DNA of 38,200 bases. Source: Paulinella micropora. Its lineage: Eukaryota > Cercozoa > Imbricatea > Euglyphida. Below are positions 24,749 to 35,882 of the stretch, piece by piece (the first letter of the stretch is position 1; each line of letters begins with the position of its first letter). The position numbers were made by a program, and so were the translations under genes. The stretch spans positions 302,481-340,680 of the forward strand of contig BJOX01000213.1 of assembly GCA_009731375.1 (NCBI GenBank). Direction: 5' to 3'. A model generated the notes under the pieces. The model did not search any database. It saw only the letters and a list, made by a program, of their open reading frames with translations, and was not told the DNA's origin.

Positions 24749-27700
24749 CTACTTATTGTTTTTGGCATCATCCAACAAGTAATCATTTTCCTGACTGAGG
24801 TTAGATGAAGATGGGAGAGGTCCTGCGGGAGAATCTCCAGGTCTCTGCGGAGAAGAGGGAGCAGACCTCAACTTGCCGTTTCTGAGAGCGGCATAAGACA
24901 TATCAGCGGCAGAACTAGCACCTGGGGTCATAAATTTGTCCATGGAAAGTTGGGCTTGGGCTTTCTTTTTCCTAACTCCTGTGCCTGCCCAAAATGTGAG
25001 GGTGAGACTTGCGAAAAGAAATCATTCAGCTACCTTTGGCCGCTTGAGCTTGATCGCTTTGCTGAGCAATAGTTGCTGAGGCAGCAGGCAACTGCTGCTG
25101 CTGCTTCTGTTGCTGATCCTGCGGCCGCTGATCCTGCTGCTGCTGTGGCTGTTCTGGCATCACGCTACGTGAAGTAGGTAAGACACTTGCAGTCGACCCC
25201 GCAACAGCGCCGCCAGAACTGCTGCTGGACGCAGGAGTTTCAGAGACTTGCTCTTCACCTAACCGAACTGTTGAAGAAGCAGAAACATTCTCACGCTGCT
25301 GCAGCGATGCTTCCGCCTCATTGATCGGAGCTGCGGCTAAAGCCTCGCCCACGGCAGATGCATCACTGCCGCAGGAACCGAAGCAGACTGAGGATCACTA
25401 GCCAAGGGTAAAGGAAACTTAGCAGCCAACTTTTCAAAAGCGGCCTCTCCCAAACCCAAAGTTTTTGCTATGTCCATCTTCTTTTCATCCCTGCATCAAT
25501 CAAACCAAGAAATGTTTCAGCGAGAAAAAAACCTTTAAAGACACGGTAGAACTTACAGAGCCGAGGTGTCAGTGGAAATCTCGCTTTGAAGAGATTTGCT
25601 CTGGAGGTAAAGGGTCATCAAAGTTTGGAGCTTTTGTCGAAAGTGTGATGTAAGATCCTCGATGCGTTCTTCATCGGTTGGCCCAGTTTGCTGACGTCTC
25701 TGTACAAGACAAAACAAACAGATAAATAAGACTACAGCAACACAGTACGTGTGGGTCAAACCTGATCTTCCTCCAACTCTTCCCCACCCTTGGCGAAATA
25801 ATGGAAGGATTCCGCGAGTTCATCTGTTGTCCCGTATTGGTAAAGGATTTCGTTGAGTGGAAGCGGTGCTTTTCGTTGAGCTGTCGGCTTGGCAGAATCC
25901 CTGATGATCTTTCTGTGCTTGGAAATAAAATTGAAGACGCGATTAGAAAGCCCAATCTTCTGTTTGACATCAAGGTCGAGAGAAAGAACAGAATAACCCT
26001 GACTCAAAGCGGCGATGGCACCAGAACCACTGCCGGAGCATAAATCCAAAACCATGTTCGTGTCGATGTTACCCCCAAGCAAATGAATCAACGCTAACAC
26101 AAGCATGCATTAATTAAAAAATAGACATGATGAAAACAAAGCAATCTGATGTGAAGCAAAATAACTAATGTTATCTTGGTTAAGCTTGACTGATTCAGAA
26201 GAAGGATTAACAACCACTTGCTTGAAGTTACCATGGCCGTCTGATTGAGGAAAAGTAAACTTTGGCCCATCGTGCTGATAGACTATGACGTTGCAAAAGA
26301 ACTGATGATCCGAGGGAATTGTATCTTCAAGGAACGAGTCAATTTGGTCATCAGGCGCACCAACACCACTTGGGCAGAGGGTTGTAGATCGCGTTCGGCG
26401 AGTCGAGTATAATTGCCAAAATCATCGTATTTCTCGTTGTAGGCGCAAACTACGATGGCGATACTCTAACAAACATCACCAAAAAAATATCGGAGTAGGG
26501 TCTACTCGAACTTTTCAAAATTTTAAAGGTACCCTATTGTACGTGTGATGCTCAAGAGAAGGCCTCCAGCGGGAGTTGACAGCATTAATGATGAAAGTGT
26601 CGTAGTATCCGGCCCTGTGGGCAGCGTCTTGCACGATCCAAATCTGTTCCAGGGGAACGTGGACACCAACACAAAACTCAAGGGTACATGGCTTGTTGGT
26701 TTGGGGGTCCATCTCCGGGCAAGCGATGTCTGCAAAAAAATAAACAAATTTGTAAACAAGGACTTATTCTTATTTTTGAGTACCAACTACTTGGCGAAAG
26801 CAATATTCGATGTTGGTCCAGCGATCCTTGTCCCAGTCGGCCATTCCCATCCCCAATGCGCGTTCAGGTTTGCATAGCGGAAAACAATTTTGCACTTGCT
26901 CTGAGTACCGTTGAATTTCATCAAGTGTGAGACACAGTTGTAATACTGCGCACTTGACTCGCGTTGCAGTGGTTCAATCACATTGTACAGAGTGTGGCTC
27001 AGAGGAAGCGAGGTAGGCGAGACAGTGAGGTTAGCATGTTCGCCATAAACACTGACGACCGCATTGTAGAAAAATTCATAGCGAGAACCTTCCAGTTTCA
27101 CAACGTGAGGGCACAGGACCACATCGTATTGATGGATCATCGCCATCGTCTTCTTCGTCAGCATCTTCATCTTCCTTAGACGGACTTTCCAACATTTTAA
27201 GGCCACGTGCGATACGTGCTTTTCGAGATTCGCATTGTCGAAAGTGCCATTGCCGGAGAACGTTTTTGATATCATGATCAAGCTTATTGTACAAGGATTG
27301 CCAAAAAGCATGGTCAAGTTTAGGTTCGCCGCCCTCATCTTCCTCCTCCTCCTGGGTGGATGGTGCCTCAGAAACTTCGGCTTGGCGCTTTTGCTTGCCA
27401 AGGAGTGCTTGTTTTTTTCTAACTTGACTCTTTTCTTCTCGTCTGCGATAAATTTTTCCAGAAACTTGGGCTTTTTCCTGGCGAAGGTAAGCAACCACTC
27501 CTCGGTGAATTGCGGCCCCAACACAGAACGCAGGCATTCCATAGTGTTGTCGGTTGCTTCGAAATTATGTGCGATACACATCCGCAACGTGAGCATATCC
27601 TTCTGGGTGCTGAGCCTGGAAGCTGCTTGAGAAGGATTCAAATTGTTGTTCATAATTTTGAGAAACATTCCTCAAGGAGGGTGTCATGAACCCCAGTCGT

Positions 27701-30700
27701 GATGTTTCTGATGAAGTTTTTGGACACGGGGTTGTCGTACTTTGAAAAGTCGACTTTGGAAAGAGCTTCGTTTAAGTCTTCGTCACGTCCAGTTTTTGCC
27801 GCCTTCTTTTGTGCATTCTTGACCGCAGTAAGACTATACATCCATTGGTTTCGAACCTTGTTGTTGACTCGTTCAAGCATGGTCCACAACCTTTGGGGCA
27901 GTGCAGCGCAGCGCAGTAGATCGAAGTTGTTAGTGAGAAGGTTGTACTGGGTCATGATCCTTTTCTGATCTGGGGTACGATGATCCGCTTTGGTCAACCT
28001 GGCATCCTTAATCTTTTCCTCGTCAGGCCAATGAGCATAAGTAACGACTCCCGCGTCTTGAAGCATCGACCAGCGATCAACTTGAGGCAAGATGTTGTTC
28101 CTCCCATATTCCATTACGTGAGGACTGACCAGTGACTTGCAAAAGGCATCCTTATCCTCCGTGTTATCGCAATCCATGGGAATGTACACATAGAAAAGCT
28201 CCCGAAGTTTCTGCACCACAGAAAGTAATAAAAATTTTGATTTTTATTTTGGAAAAAACATGTCGAAATTTTGGGGGGAAAATATATACGTAGGAGTAGG
28301 GTCTACTCCTACATTTCGGGAAAAATCGGAAAATTACAGTCAAAAAAAAATTCTGGGCCGGGAAAAAAACATAATGATCGAGTAGACCCTACTCCGACTT
28401 TTTTCTGTGAAACGGTCAATAAGTGAAAACTACTTCGTAAAAAATCAATCAGTAAAAATTTGTTCACAAACAAAATGTCGGAGTAGAGTCTACTCCGACA
28501 TTACGTGTTCACAAAAAAAATGTCGGAGTAGACCCTACTCGAGTAGACCCTACTCCGACATTATGTGTTTGAAATTGAAATGGTGTGACCTTGGAAAATA
28601 CGTCGGTTTGCCGGACGTTTTCCTGAGAATCAGAGCTCATTTTCCCTACGGCCCTCGCTATCTCGTCAGACGTTAAGTGGATATACAGCTTGCTGGCGCA
28701 AAACAGCAAGTTTGGATGCCATACACCTTGTCCATAGTTCTCCAGATACATCTTCACTGCAGCAACACCATGCTTCCCACCGATAACAAGATAGTATATG
28801 TCCTGGTGCTTGTTGCTGGGAAATTGCTGGCTGAATGTAGAAGGTGGTCACTGCATTTCGGTGTTTTGATTGACCTTGCCCCTCACCATAAAGTCCGGGA
28901 GCCTCAGCTTCGAACTGCTCCTTGCTGGTGAATTGCTGCCAGTTCAAAGTGTTATACCAGAAAGGGTCGATGTAATTCTCAGTCAAATTCCTCACATTTT
29001 TCTTGCCAAGTTCAGCAAGCTTCACTGGAACAAGGTATGATTCAGGCAGGTCTGGGAAACGATTCTCAGCCAACTTGGTAGACAGAGACTGGGCGTGATC
29101 TTTGAGGAAGGAACGAATTTGCCATGGTTCCGGCGCGCGGTACATGCGGGGAATAAAAATTTCCTTCACCCCTACCAAATGGTCTCTTTTTATCTCCAAA
29201 GAGCGCTGTTCAACATCGAGCAATAAAAAGCCTTTTTTGAGCATTTGATCTTTCAAAGCTTCTTGTTGCATGATTTCTGAAGCCCTTTCTTGTTGTTGCC
29301 TGGTTTCATCCTTGGCTTCCTGGGATTTCAGCCTCGCGGTACCAGTGCTCTTGGGCTTCGAAGCATTCTTGCGTTTCTTCCTGGGATTGCCGGCTTTCTC
29401 TGTATCCTTTTCTTGCTTGCCTTTTTTTCGCTTGAGTGACGGGAGCTTGCATAGAAGAACATCCTTCGGACTTGGTTGACTCAGTGGTGTCGGCTTCACT
29501 TTCTTGATCTTCATCTTCTTCCTCATCTTCCCCATCGTCTTCCTTCTCATCAGATGATACTGAAATAACCTCTTCCCTTGCTTCATCTGATGTTGATTGC
29601 GGATTTGCAACTGGTTTGGGCGCAAGGGGGTCCTCAGATTTCTTCTCAGGTTGAACAGCCACAGTTTCAACGTCGGTTTGAGACTTTTTTTCAAGCAAGG
29701 GATTGGGCGGTGATGTTGAAGAATTCAGGGTTGGTGCCGGCTTGGGAGTTGACACCTGAGCTGTGGGAGCTGCCGAGGTTGCTGATTTTAATCCTGATCC
29801 AGATCGAGTAATATCATCAGGCAAGATGTTGATCGTTGGTGGTAAAGAAGACGAAGACAACGACGACGACGAAGAAGACGACGACAATGGAGAAGACGAA
29901 GACGACGACGTCGACGATGTCGACAAGGCAAAAACTTCAGAGGTTGAATGGGAGAACAACACAATTAAAGAAAAATGAATCACTACATTGAATGCAAAAG
30001 GTAGCAATTATGCTTACCACGTTGGTTCTCTGGAACCATGAGGCCCGCTCTTTGAACAATTGAGTCCAAAATTTCTGGCCTGCTCCTGTCAAAAAAATAT
30101 AAATTGTAGGAGTAGGGTCTACTCCGATTTTTTTTTGTGTGTGTGTAAAATGGCCGAGACATCAGAGAAGCTTGAAAAGCAACAAAAGGAAAGGAAAAGT
30201 TACCATGCTTGTTTCCGTTTTTTTCACTTTTGCACTCCAATGGTTGTTATTGAGCGCGGTAAGCACAAGGAAAAAGCAGTATTCCTTCTTGGACTCGTCC
30301 ACGAGCACATTTTGTAGTTCCTCTTTGCTTGCAAGTTTCAATGCGGACCACTTGGCGAACAACTGAACACAAAATCAAAGTTTGTGAATACGCAAAAATT
30401 CCTTTTTTCCTTGAAGGACCAAAATCACACCAAAAGCAACAACGAAATTTTAGCAGTCATTACACAAACAAAGTCGGAGTAGGGTCTACTCCTATTTTTT
30501 CAGATTGTGTGACAGGATACATTATCACAACATGAAAATATGACCGTCCAGACATCAAAATTATAGGTTGTGATAAAAAACATGGGACGCTGTATGGGAA
30601 AAGTAATGGTTTTTTGTAAAAAAAGAGGCTGAAAAGTACCGTGGGCCACTCTTCCTGAACACCATGAACAAGTAAAAATCTTCAACCTTGAGTTGGAGGA

Positions 30701-31274
30701 ATGAAATCTGAGCTCACGACGGAGTACCTAGTTATCACAAACAAAAAATTGAGGATTTTGATTTTTTTTAAAAATTTTAATCTCAAAAACAACATACAAA
30801 AAACAATTGGCTGAAACAGTAAATTTCCAAGAATGTGATTGATACAAAATTACAGACATGCCGTACCGCTTGCCATTGTTGCAAAAAATCTTGGTCTCCA
30901 ATTCAGTTCGATCGAAAAGAATCTTCTCGATGTCTTTTTCAGGGTCCAACCGGACCTGCCCTGCACCTCCAAGGGTTTGATGTTCCACCTCATTTCAGGA
31001 GCTCCTCCCCTGCCCCTGCGAGGTTGCAGAAGCACAGCAATCCTCATCTCGGCTTTTGTGCATGGAACGCTGTACTCGTTTGCCTGTGAACAAACAAAAA
31101 TCAAAAAACATAGGTGTAGACCCTACTCCGACTTTTTTTTGTGATAAGAAATCGAGGTTAAAAATTTACCGCGTTCGTACGCGAACGGCCCGCTCCGACT
31201 GCTCTGTTAGAAGCAGGTGGTCTCGTCTTGGTCTCCTTAGTAGCAGGTGTTTTACCACCTCGCGTTCTCGGCAT
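24749..31274 (-). CDS. Multi-exon protein with ParB-like and SAM-methyltransferase segments
   Basis: About 13 exons, joined by GT-AG introns. Exon 1 is 31274-31170 (MPRTRGGKTPATKETK). Others include 31083-30867, 30727-30640, 30362-30204, 30085-30018, 29934-28590, 28210-26784, 26729-26533, 26465 to about 26,125, 26093-25762, 25699-25557, 25490-25034 and 24978-24749 (TAG). Introns run 54-380 nt. Order of parts: basic N-terminus; Ser-rich and acidic region; Lys-rich linker; a ParB/sulfiredoxin-like segment with YYLVIGGKHGVAAVKMY near 28,770; helical regions; then VLDLCSGSGSGAIAALSQGY near 26,050, a SAM-binding motif I; Gln-rich tail. This suggests a DNA-modifying enzyme. The catalytic DPPY-type motif was not located. 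Several frame breaks (near 30,955, 29,430, 28,780, 27,650, 27,500-27,150 and 25,370) may be indel errors or decay. Exon edges at weak sites are provisional. Confidence 0.6.
26466..26532 (-). repeat. 67-nt intron built around palindromic element copy 3
   Basis: On the minus strand the intron starts GTACCTTTAAAATTTTG and ends TTTGTTAG, between the exon ends HTYNR and SIAIVVCAYN; both junctions are phase 0. The palindrome (arms CGAGTAG / CTACTCCG, about 26488-26511) sits in its centre with a T-run after it. Together with the splice sites it accounts for much of the intron, so this intron may have arisen from the element. Confidence 0.75.
28211..28589 (-). repeat. 379-nt intron with four palindromic elements (copies 4-7)
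   Basis: Minus-strand donor GTCACACC after a Phe-Ser-Lys codon, acceptor GGTGCAG before KLRELFYVY. It holds four elements, at 28290-28312, 28377-28398, 28477-28499 and 28522-28559. The last is a double palindrome sharing a central CTCGAG. Most are flanked by A- and T-runs and by CACA/TGTG. Accumulation in one intron suggests repeated insertion or tandem growth. Confidence 0.8.
30086..30203 (-). repeat. 118-nt intron with palindromic element copy 8
   Basis: Minus-strand donor GTAACTTTTCC, acceptor TTTTTTTGACAG. The element (arms ATCGGAGTAG / CTACTCCTAC, 30106-30128) lies near the 3' end, between an A-run after TGTGTGTG-type sequence and a T-run at the acceptor, which the T-run may serve as polypyrimidine tract. 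The coding phase does not match perfectly across this intron, so a nearby indel is likely. Confidence 0.7.
30363..30639 (-). repeat. 277-nt intron with palindromic element copy 9
   Basis: Minus-strand donor GTACTTTTCAG after a Gly-Pro-Arg codon, acceptor TTTGTGTTCAG before LFAKWSALKL. The element is at 30473-30495 (arms ATAGGAGTAG / CTACTCCGAC), followed by GTTTGTGTAAT-type sequence. Confidence 0.7.
31084..31169 (-). repeat. 86-nt intron built around palindromic element copy 10
   Basis: First intron of the methyltransferase gene: donor GTAAATTTTTAACC, acceptor TTTGTTCACAG, phase 0 on both sides (ending SRTNA, resuming ANEYSV). The element (arms GTCGGAGTAG / CTACACCTA, 31111-31132) with its A8 and T-rich flanks fills most of the intron. 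Confidence 0.75.
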
Positions 31275-31822
31275 CTTCAAGCAATTGCACCTGATACAAA
31301 AAAATAATGGTGTTCGGTGGCGAGCCAGTCAAGAGCAGGGTCTGTACCCGGCTCAGTAGGTACTTTCGACTTTGAGATCTGAGCAATCACATGACCCAAG
31401 GGACGCGCGACCTGTCAAATTCGGAGCGTGCCAAAAAAAAATGTAGGCTTGAACGTTGTGAATGGCGCGATGATAAATTGAACCATTTTTGCTTTCCGTT
31501 TTTCTCTGCCTGATATTTTTTTTAGCAGTGAGCACCGTTCAGTACCAATTTTTCCTAAACTTATTTCTCCTTTGCCGCATTTGAGGAAAAGGAACGTGGC
31601 AAGTGCCTTTAAATTGAAAATTTGATTTGAAATTCCCTCCAAGAAATCAAATTTTCAAAAAAAAAAGAGGCTTTTCTTGTCATCGTCATAAATTGGTTTT
31701 CCTACAAACACCAAAATGCTGAAAACGTCCGAGTAGACTCCATTCGGTTATTTTTGTCTGTGAGCCCGGAAAAAAGCATTTTTTGGATTTTTTTTCCAAT
31801 TCGACACCTTTTCGACTTTTCC
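31275..31822. promoter_or_regulatory. Divergent intergenic region with palindromic element copy 11
   Basis: A 548-bp spacer between the start of the methyltransferase gene (minus) and the transposase-like gene (plus). It is AT-rich with A- and T-runs and holds a degraded palindrome (about 31727-31748, GTCCGAGTAGACTCCATTCGG). Both promoters should lie here. No motif is firm. Confidence 0.4.
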
Positions 31823-32873
31823 ATGCACCCTCAAAATCGCGATGTTTCATCGGCGCCTGGAAATAGCTCATCTACAGCAAGCATCGCGTCTTCTTCTGCG
31901 CGCCGTGCGCTTGAAATAGGGCACAGGTTGTCAATCAGTAGTGCTCCTTCCACGTCTAGTTCCAGCAGCCCGTCTTTCTCTTCGATATCCATGTTTTCTG
32001 ACTCACCAAAGGATGGAGAGATCCTTGCAGCCTGTCTTTCTCTTGGCAGTCGATGTTTTGGGACTCGAAAAAAAAGGACCGCAAAAGCCTTGGACCGCAA
32101 GATATCGGGAAACACATGCATTTGCATTCATGCAGCCACGTGGACGACGTGGAAACAAAACATGAGCTTGATTTTGCAACTTTAGCAAAAGCTGCTCTGG
32201 GTGATTCCTTTCAAGAACCAGTTGTGCTTCGAGATGGTGGACTTGAAGACGAGCAGCCCGCCAATTATCCCCATCGTGATCTAGAAGAGAAAAAATCGCG
32301 TCGATTGCGAAGGTAAAAGTATCTTTATGGACGTGTAGAAATGTCTTCTCCATATTATGCTGTTTTTTCTTTTCTCTGAGTAGGGTCTAATCCAATTTTT
32401 TTTCTGATGCGTGATCCTTATTATTTCACTATGAGCTTCGTTTACTCTTGCACTTAAAGTATTTTATTTTCTTGGAGTAGGGTCTACACCGACATTTTTT
32501 TGAGATGAGTATTTGAAATTACATTTTATTTAATTTTTCCATTGAACATATGAATACAATTTGTGCAGATATCCCAAGGCCGCCCTTGCTGATTCATGGG
32601 ACGTTGATCTTGATCGCATCAAGCAATGCTGCCTCGTGTCGGAAGAAGATCAAACTCCTGAATTGATCAATCGTCTTGCCATGAAAAGGCTTCGTTTCTG
32701 CAAATTGCGAAGGGTACAGAGTGAAGTTATTTTGGAACTCATGCGCAGTAATAGAAACATCAAGGTACAAGGAGGCTTGACAACTGCACTCGTCTGCCAG
32801 TTCCAGTTTTGCAGAGCTTGCGTCCGTCGAATCTATGGTTTAACCCATCATCGATGGAATGTGTATTGGGGTA
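31823..32873 (+). CDS. Two-exon gene, transposase-like N-terminal part, cut by gap
   Basis: Starts at ATG 31823 (MHPQNRDVSSAPG) with a Ser-rich leader. The frame shifts inside exon 1 (between about 32,030 and 32,130) to one ending DEQPANYPHRDLEEKKSRR. Donor at 32313 (AAG|GTAAAAG); acceptor at 32568 (TTTGTGCAG). Exon 2 continues YPKAALADSWDVDLDRIKQC and then ALVCQFQFCRACVRRIYGLT before a 10-N gap at 32874. A Cys-containing segment followed by FCxxCxxxxYGLTxxR resembles the region ahead of the catalytic core in several eukaryotic transposase or integrase families (VCRxxFxxxxGIS-like). The catalytic triad, if present, is beyond the gap. The divergent arrangement with the methyltransferase gene suggests one mobile element. 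Identification is tentative. Confidence 0.45.
32313..32568 (+). repeat. 256-nt intron with palindromic element copies 12 and 13
   Basis: Intron of the transposase-like gene. Copy 12 at about 32375-32394 (GAGTAGGGTCTAATCC) and copy 13 at about 32472-32493 (GGAGTAGGGTCTACACCGAC), both degraded and both followed by T-runs. It shows that the family also occupies introns of a plus-strand gene. Confidence 0.7.
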
Positions 32874-35082
32874 NNNNNNNNNNTCCCTCTCGCTAACCCG
32901 GACCAACGAAGACTTCTTCGGGCGGATATTGCAGGTGATCGAGACGGCTTGAAGGAAGACGGGATTTTCCCGGGATAGCGATTTTTTTTCTTTTTTGTTG
33001 TTGCAAAATTCACGCATATTCAATGTTTTGTGTTTTGTCCCCATGCAGGGGCCCTGACTATGATGTTTGGGGCGGATTTCCCCGAATTACGATTTTATAA
33101 TGAATTATGATGATCTTACACTTTATATGCCATGTTCATTTAGCGCATATATTCCTATATCTATTTTAACGGGATCAACTCTTTTTTTCCCGTAGATTTA
33201 GGCCAAAATTTACCGTAAATAGCGTTCTCCTATTTGGATACTTGCCAGTTTCAAAATCGAGTAACCCCTGTAATAGTTATAGTAATAGTTCTAAGTTCCT
33301 GGGAAGGCAGCTTAATGGATAGTCACGTTAGATTAAGGGATAGCATCTGGAGGGGTGCGAGTGCTTCCTTATCCAGTCACACTGCTTCAGGACTTCAGAT
33401 TTGCGAGTCACGCACGTCTGCGCGGCTATGGGGCCGGGCCTAGCAATCAATTGGACAACCCTGTAACCGAGCCGACGATTCTACTTCTACGAGAGGTGAG
33501 GGAGTGGATAGTCGATAGGTGTAACAATAATTATTCATTTTTACATAATACATATTTCCACAGGCCAAAGGATCTTTAATTATATCACTGTCAGTGATCA
33601 GTACCAATCTAAAGTAATCAGGGGCATTATTAAGTAATAGTTTGGAAATAGTTCATACTAACTAGTATTCCATGTATTTGTAGTAGCCGGGTTATGCCGC
33701 GGGCTAGATCCCATAACAGAATAATCAGTCAATACCAATCATCGAGTCAGGCCGCAGTATATATGTGGACCGAGTGGGTATATCTGCCCCCACAGAGAGG
33801 CTAGTGAGTCCAGTTATTGTTCCATTCATTATTACCGTCCCTGCATGGGGTATATATCTCCGTTTCTTTATGATATTGTATCATACTGTCATTGCTAAAG
33901 TCTATCTTCGGTACCTGGTACGTGCCAGTGTTCAAATTTACCTACTTTAACGGTTGCCACGGAAGTCCCTCTGAGGCTCTGCTACAGTAGTAATGATTCA
34001 AGATAAATGCCCAGCCCACGGGCCCAGCCGCCTTCAAACTTCGCGGGGCCCTTCAAACTCAACTACTACTGAACGGTCGGCCGACACGTTCGGCCCCTCT
34101 AATACTTCCACCAGTGACGGGCGGGTGACACCGGGCGGTCTGCACTGTCACGAGTCAACTTGAGACAGTTCTTGATCATGTCCAAACTTCCTCATTCTGA
34201 CGTCTGAGTGCCTTTCAGTCATCAGGTTGGGTTCAGCGCGGCATTGGCCACTCAGACTCGGGACCACTGCCGGGTAAAGCCTGACTAGAAAGGCTTTCGT
34301 TACTCAAGTCTGCTGAAAGTTCCCGGGTGGAAGTTTTAACCGCAGTGAGAGTCGTGGAAGTTTGGCGGATTCGGAATTTTGAGCCCAGACTCTTTATCTT
34401 AGTTTTTTCCCCCGAGGCTTCATTGTGAACGGCAACCTTTCGTTTTGACCGTCTCTGTCAAGTCCGACCACCTCATATGCTTTGTATATAACTAGTAAGT
34501 TTCCCTTTCATGCTTCGTCCTCCCACTAACTAGGTCACCCGTGCCTACGAGTGGCACTGAGTTTCTATTCAAGTAAAGGAGTGATCATGAATGATTGCGA
34601 CGTAATAAAATCTAGAAATTATTTACTGTTACAGTTGGGCCGACCCGGCCGATGATCCGAACTTGAACTTTACTAGTCTATCCGGCGACAGCATCCGAAA
34701 GGCAGGTTTCGAGTCTTTAGCGTTGAGTATATTGATCGAAGACTTAGTCCGAAGAGTCGCCGCGTCTTTAGCGTCAGGCTGAGTGTATTGATCGAAGTAC
34801 GAACAGTCGCCGCCGTTAACGATTCTGATCGTGCCACCCAGTTAGATTTCAAGTTGTGACTCATTAAGCCTTGGATCATTCAAGGCTATTAAACGATTCC
34901 CTGAAACTTCAATCTTCGATCGAGCCTGAGCCGGGTGGCCTGCAATTTAGAGTACGTAGAGTAGGCTGCACAAATAATAGGAAACTTGAATTGATCAGAA
35001 CGATATTGTAGGACCGGGCATTTAATCATGCCTCCGTCGATACTTGATCAACATATTGAATTTGACTCCCTTTAGCCACGGC
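32874..35082. other. Gap and 2.2 kb without recognisable gene
   Basis: After the 10-N gap (32874-32883), a short frame (LANPDQRRLLRADIAGD) runs to a stop near 32980 and may be a scrap of the preceding gene. The rest, to 35,082, shows no coding frame above about 75 codons with protein character. An imperfect 51-bp tandem duplication lies at 34713-34814 (GTCTTTAGCG...GAGTCGCCGC). I looked for rRNA, tRNA and LTR signals and found none that I can support. Confidence 0.5.
34713..34814. repeat. Imperfect 51-bp tandem duplication
   Basis: Units at 34713-34763 and 34764-34814 share GTCTTTAGCG at the start, GTATATTGATCGAAG-like sequence in the middle and AGTCGCCGC at the end, with several small indels. 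Confidence 0.7.
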
Positions 35083-35839
35083 TTACTTGCGAATGGAAAT
35101 GTTCAAGTGCAAAGTCTTGCCACATCCTGGCCTGGCGGACTTGAGGAAGGTGCTGAGGTCAGGCAAGTTCTCAGACCAATGGCAGATGTGGAAGGCGTAT
35201 GGTCGCGGCTCGGGCTCCAGCTCGCCTACGTGATCCTCCCAGGCTACGTTCTTCTTGGTTTCCAGCGCAGGGTATTCCTCTCGCAGCCCAAAGAGAAGGT
35301 CCTCAAATAACTGCGTGAACCGGCCGTACGTGCATGATCCGCGAGCGATTACTAGAAAAAAGGAAAGCTTCCACACAAGCTTCTGGAGACAGTCGACAAT
35401 CCGTTGGTAGATATCATCCATGTCTTCGAGCGCAAGGCGGTCTTTGGGCCCCCAGGCAAGGCTGAAGTGCAGTCGTTTGTCTTGTGCGGGCTTCAGCTGC
35501 ACCATGCGCTCCTTGCGGTAGAAGCGCAGGTGGAAAGGCAGAGTCATGCTGGCGGGAGTCAGCTCTGGCGACACACGAAGCTCCTTGGCCAGAGCACGGG
35601 TTCGAAGCACAGTTGTTGTTGTTGTTGTTGTTGTTGTTTTGTTTCGATGCTGTTCTGGAGCTGAAGAAGAAGAAGAAGAAGAAGAAGAAGAAGAAGAAGA
35701 AGAAGAAGAAGAAGAAGAAGAAGAAGAAGCAGCAGCAGCAGCAGAAGAAGAAGAAGAAGAAGAAGAAGAAGAAGAAGAAGAAGAAGAAGAAGAAGAAGAA
35801 GAAGCGGCAGCAGCAGCAGCAGCAGAAGAAGAAGCAGAA

Positions 35840-35882
<43 letters not shown>

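Noticed and set aside
23747-32493. CRISPR array
   Set aside because: The repeats are palindromic, irregularly spaced over 8.8 kb and intronic in a eukaryotic gene; there are no uniform spacers and no cas genes.
33950-34600. Possible ribosomal RNA fragment
   Set aside because: A short GTGACGGGCGGGTGACACC-like phrase recalls the small-subunit rRNA 3' region, but the flanking sequence does not match conserved rRNA blocks.
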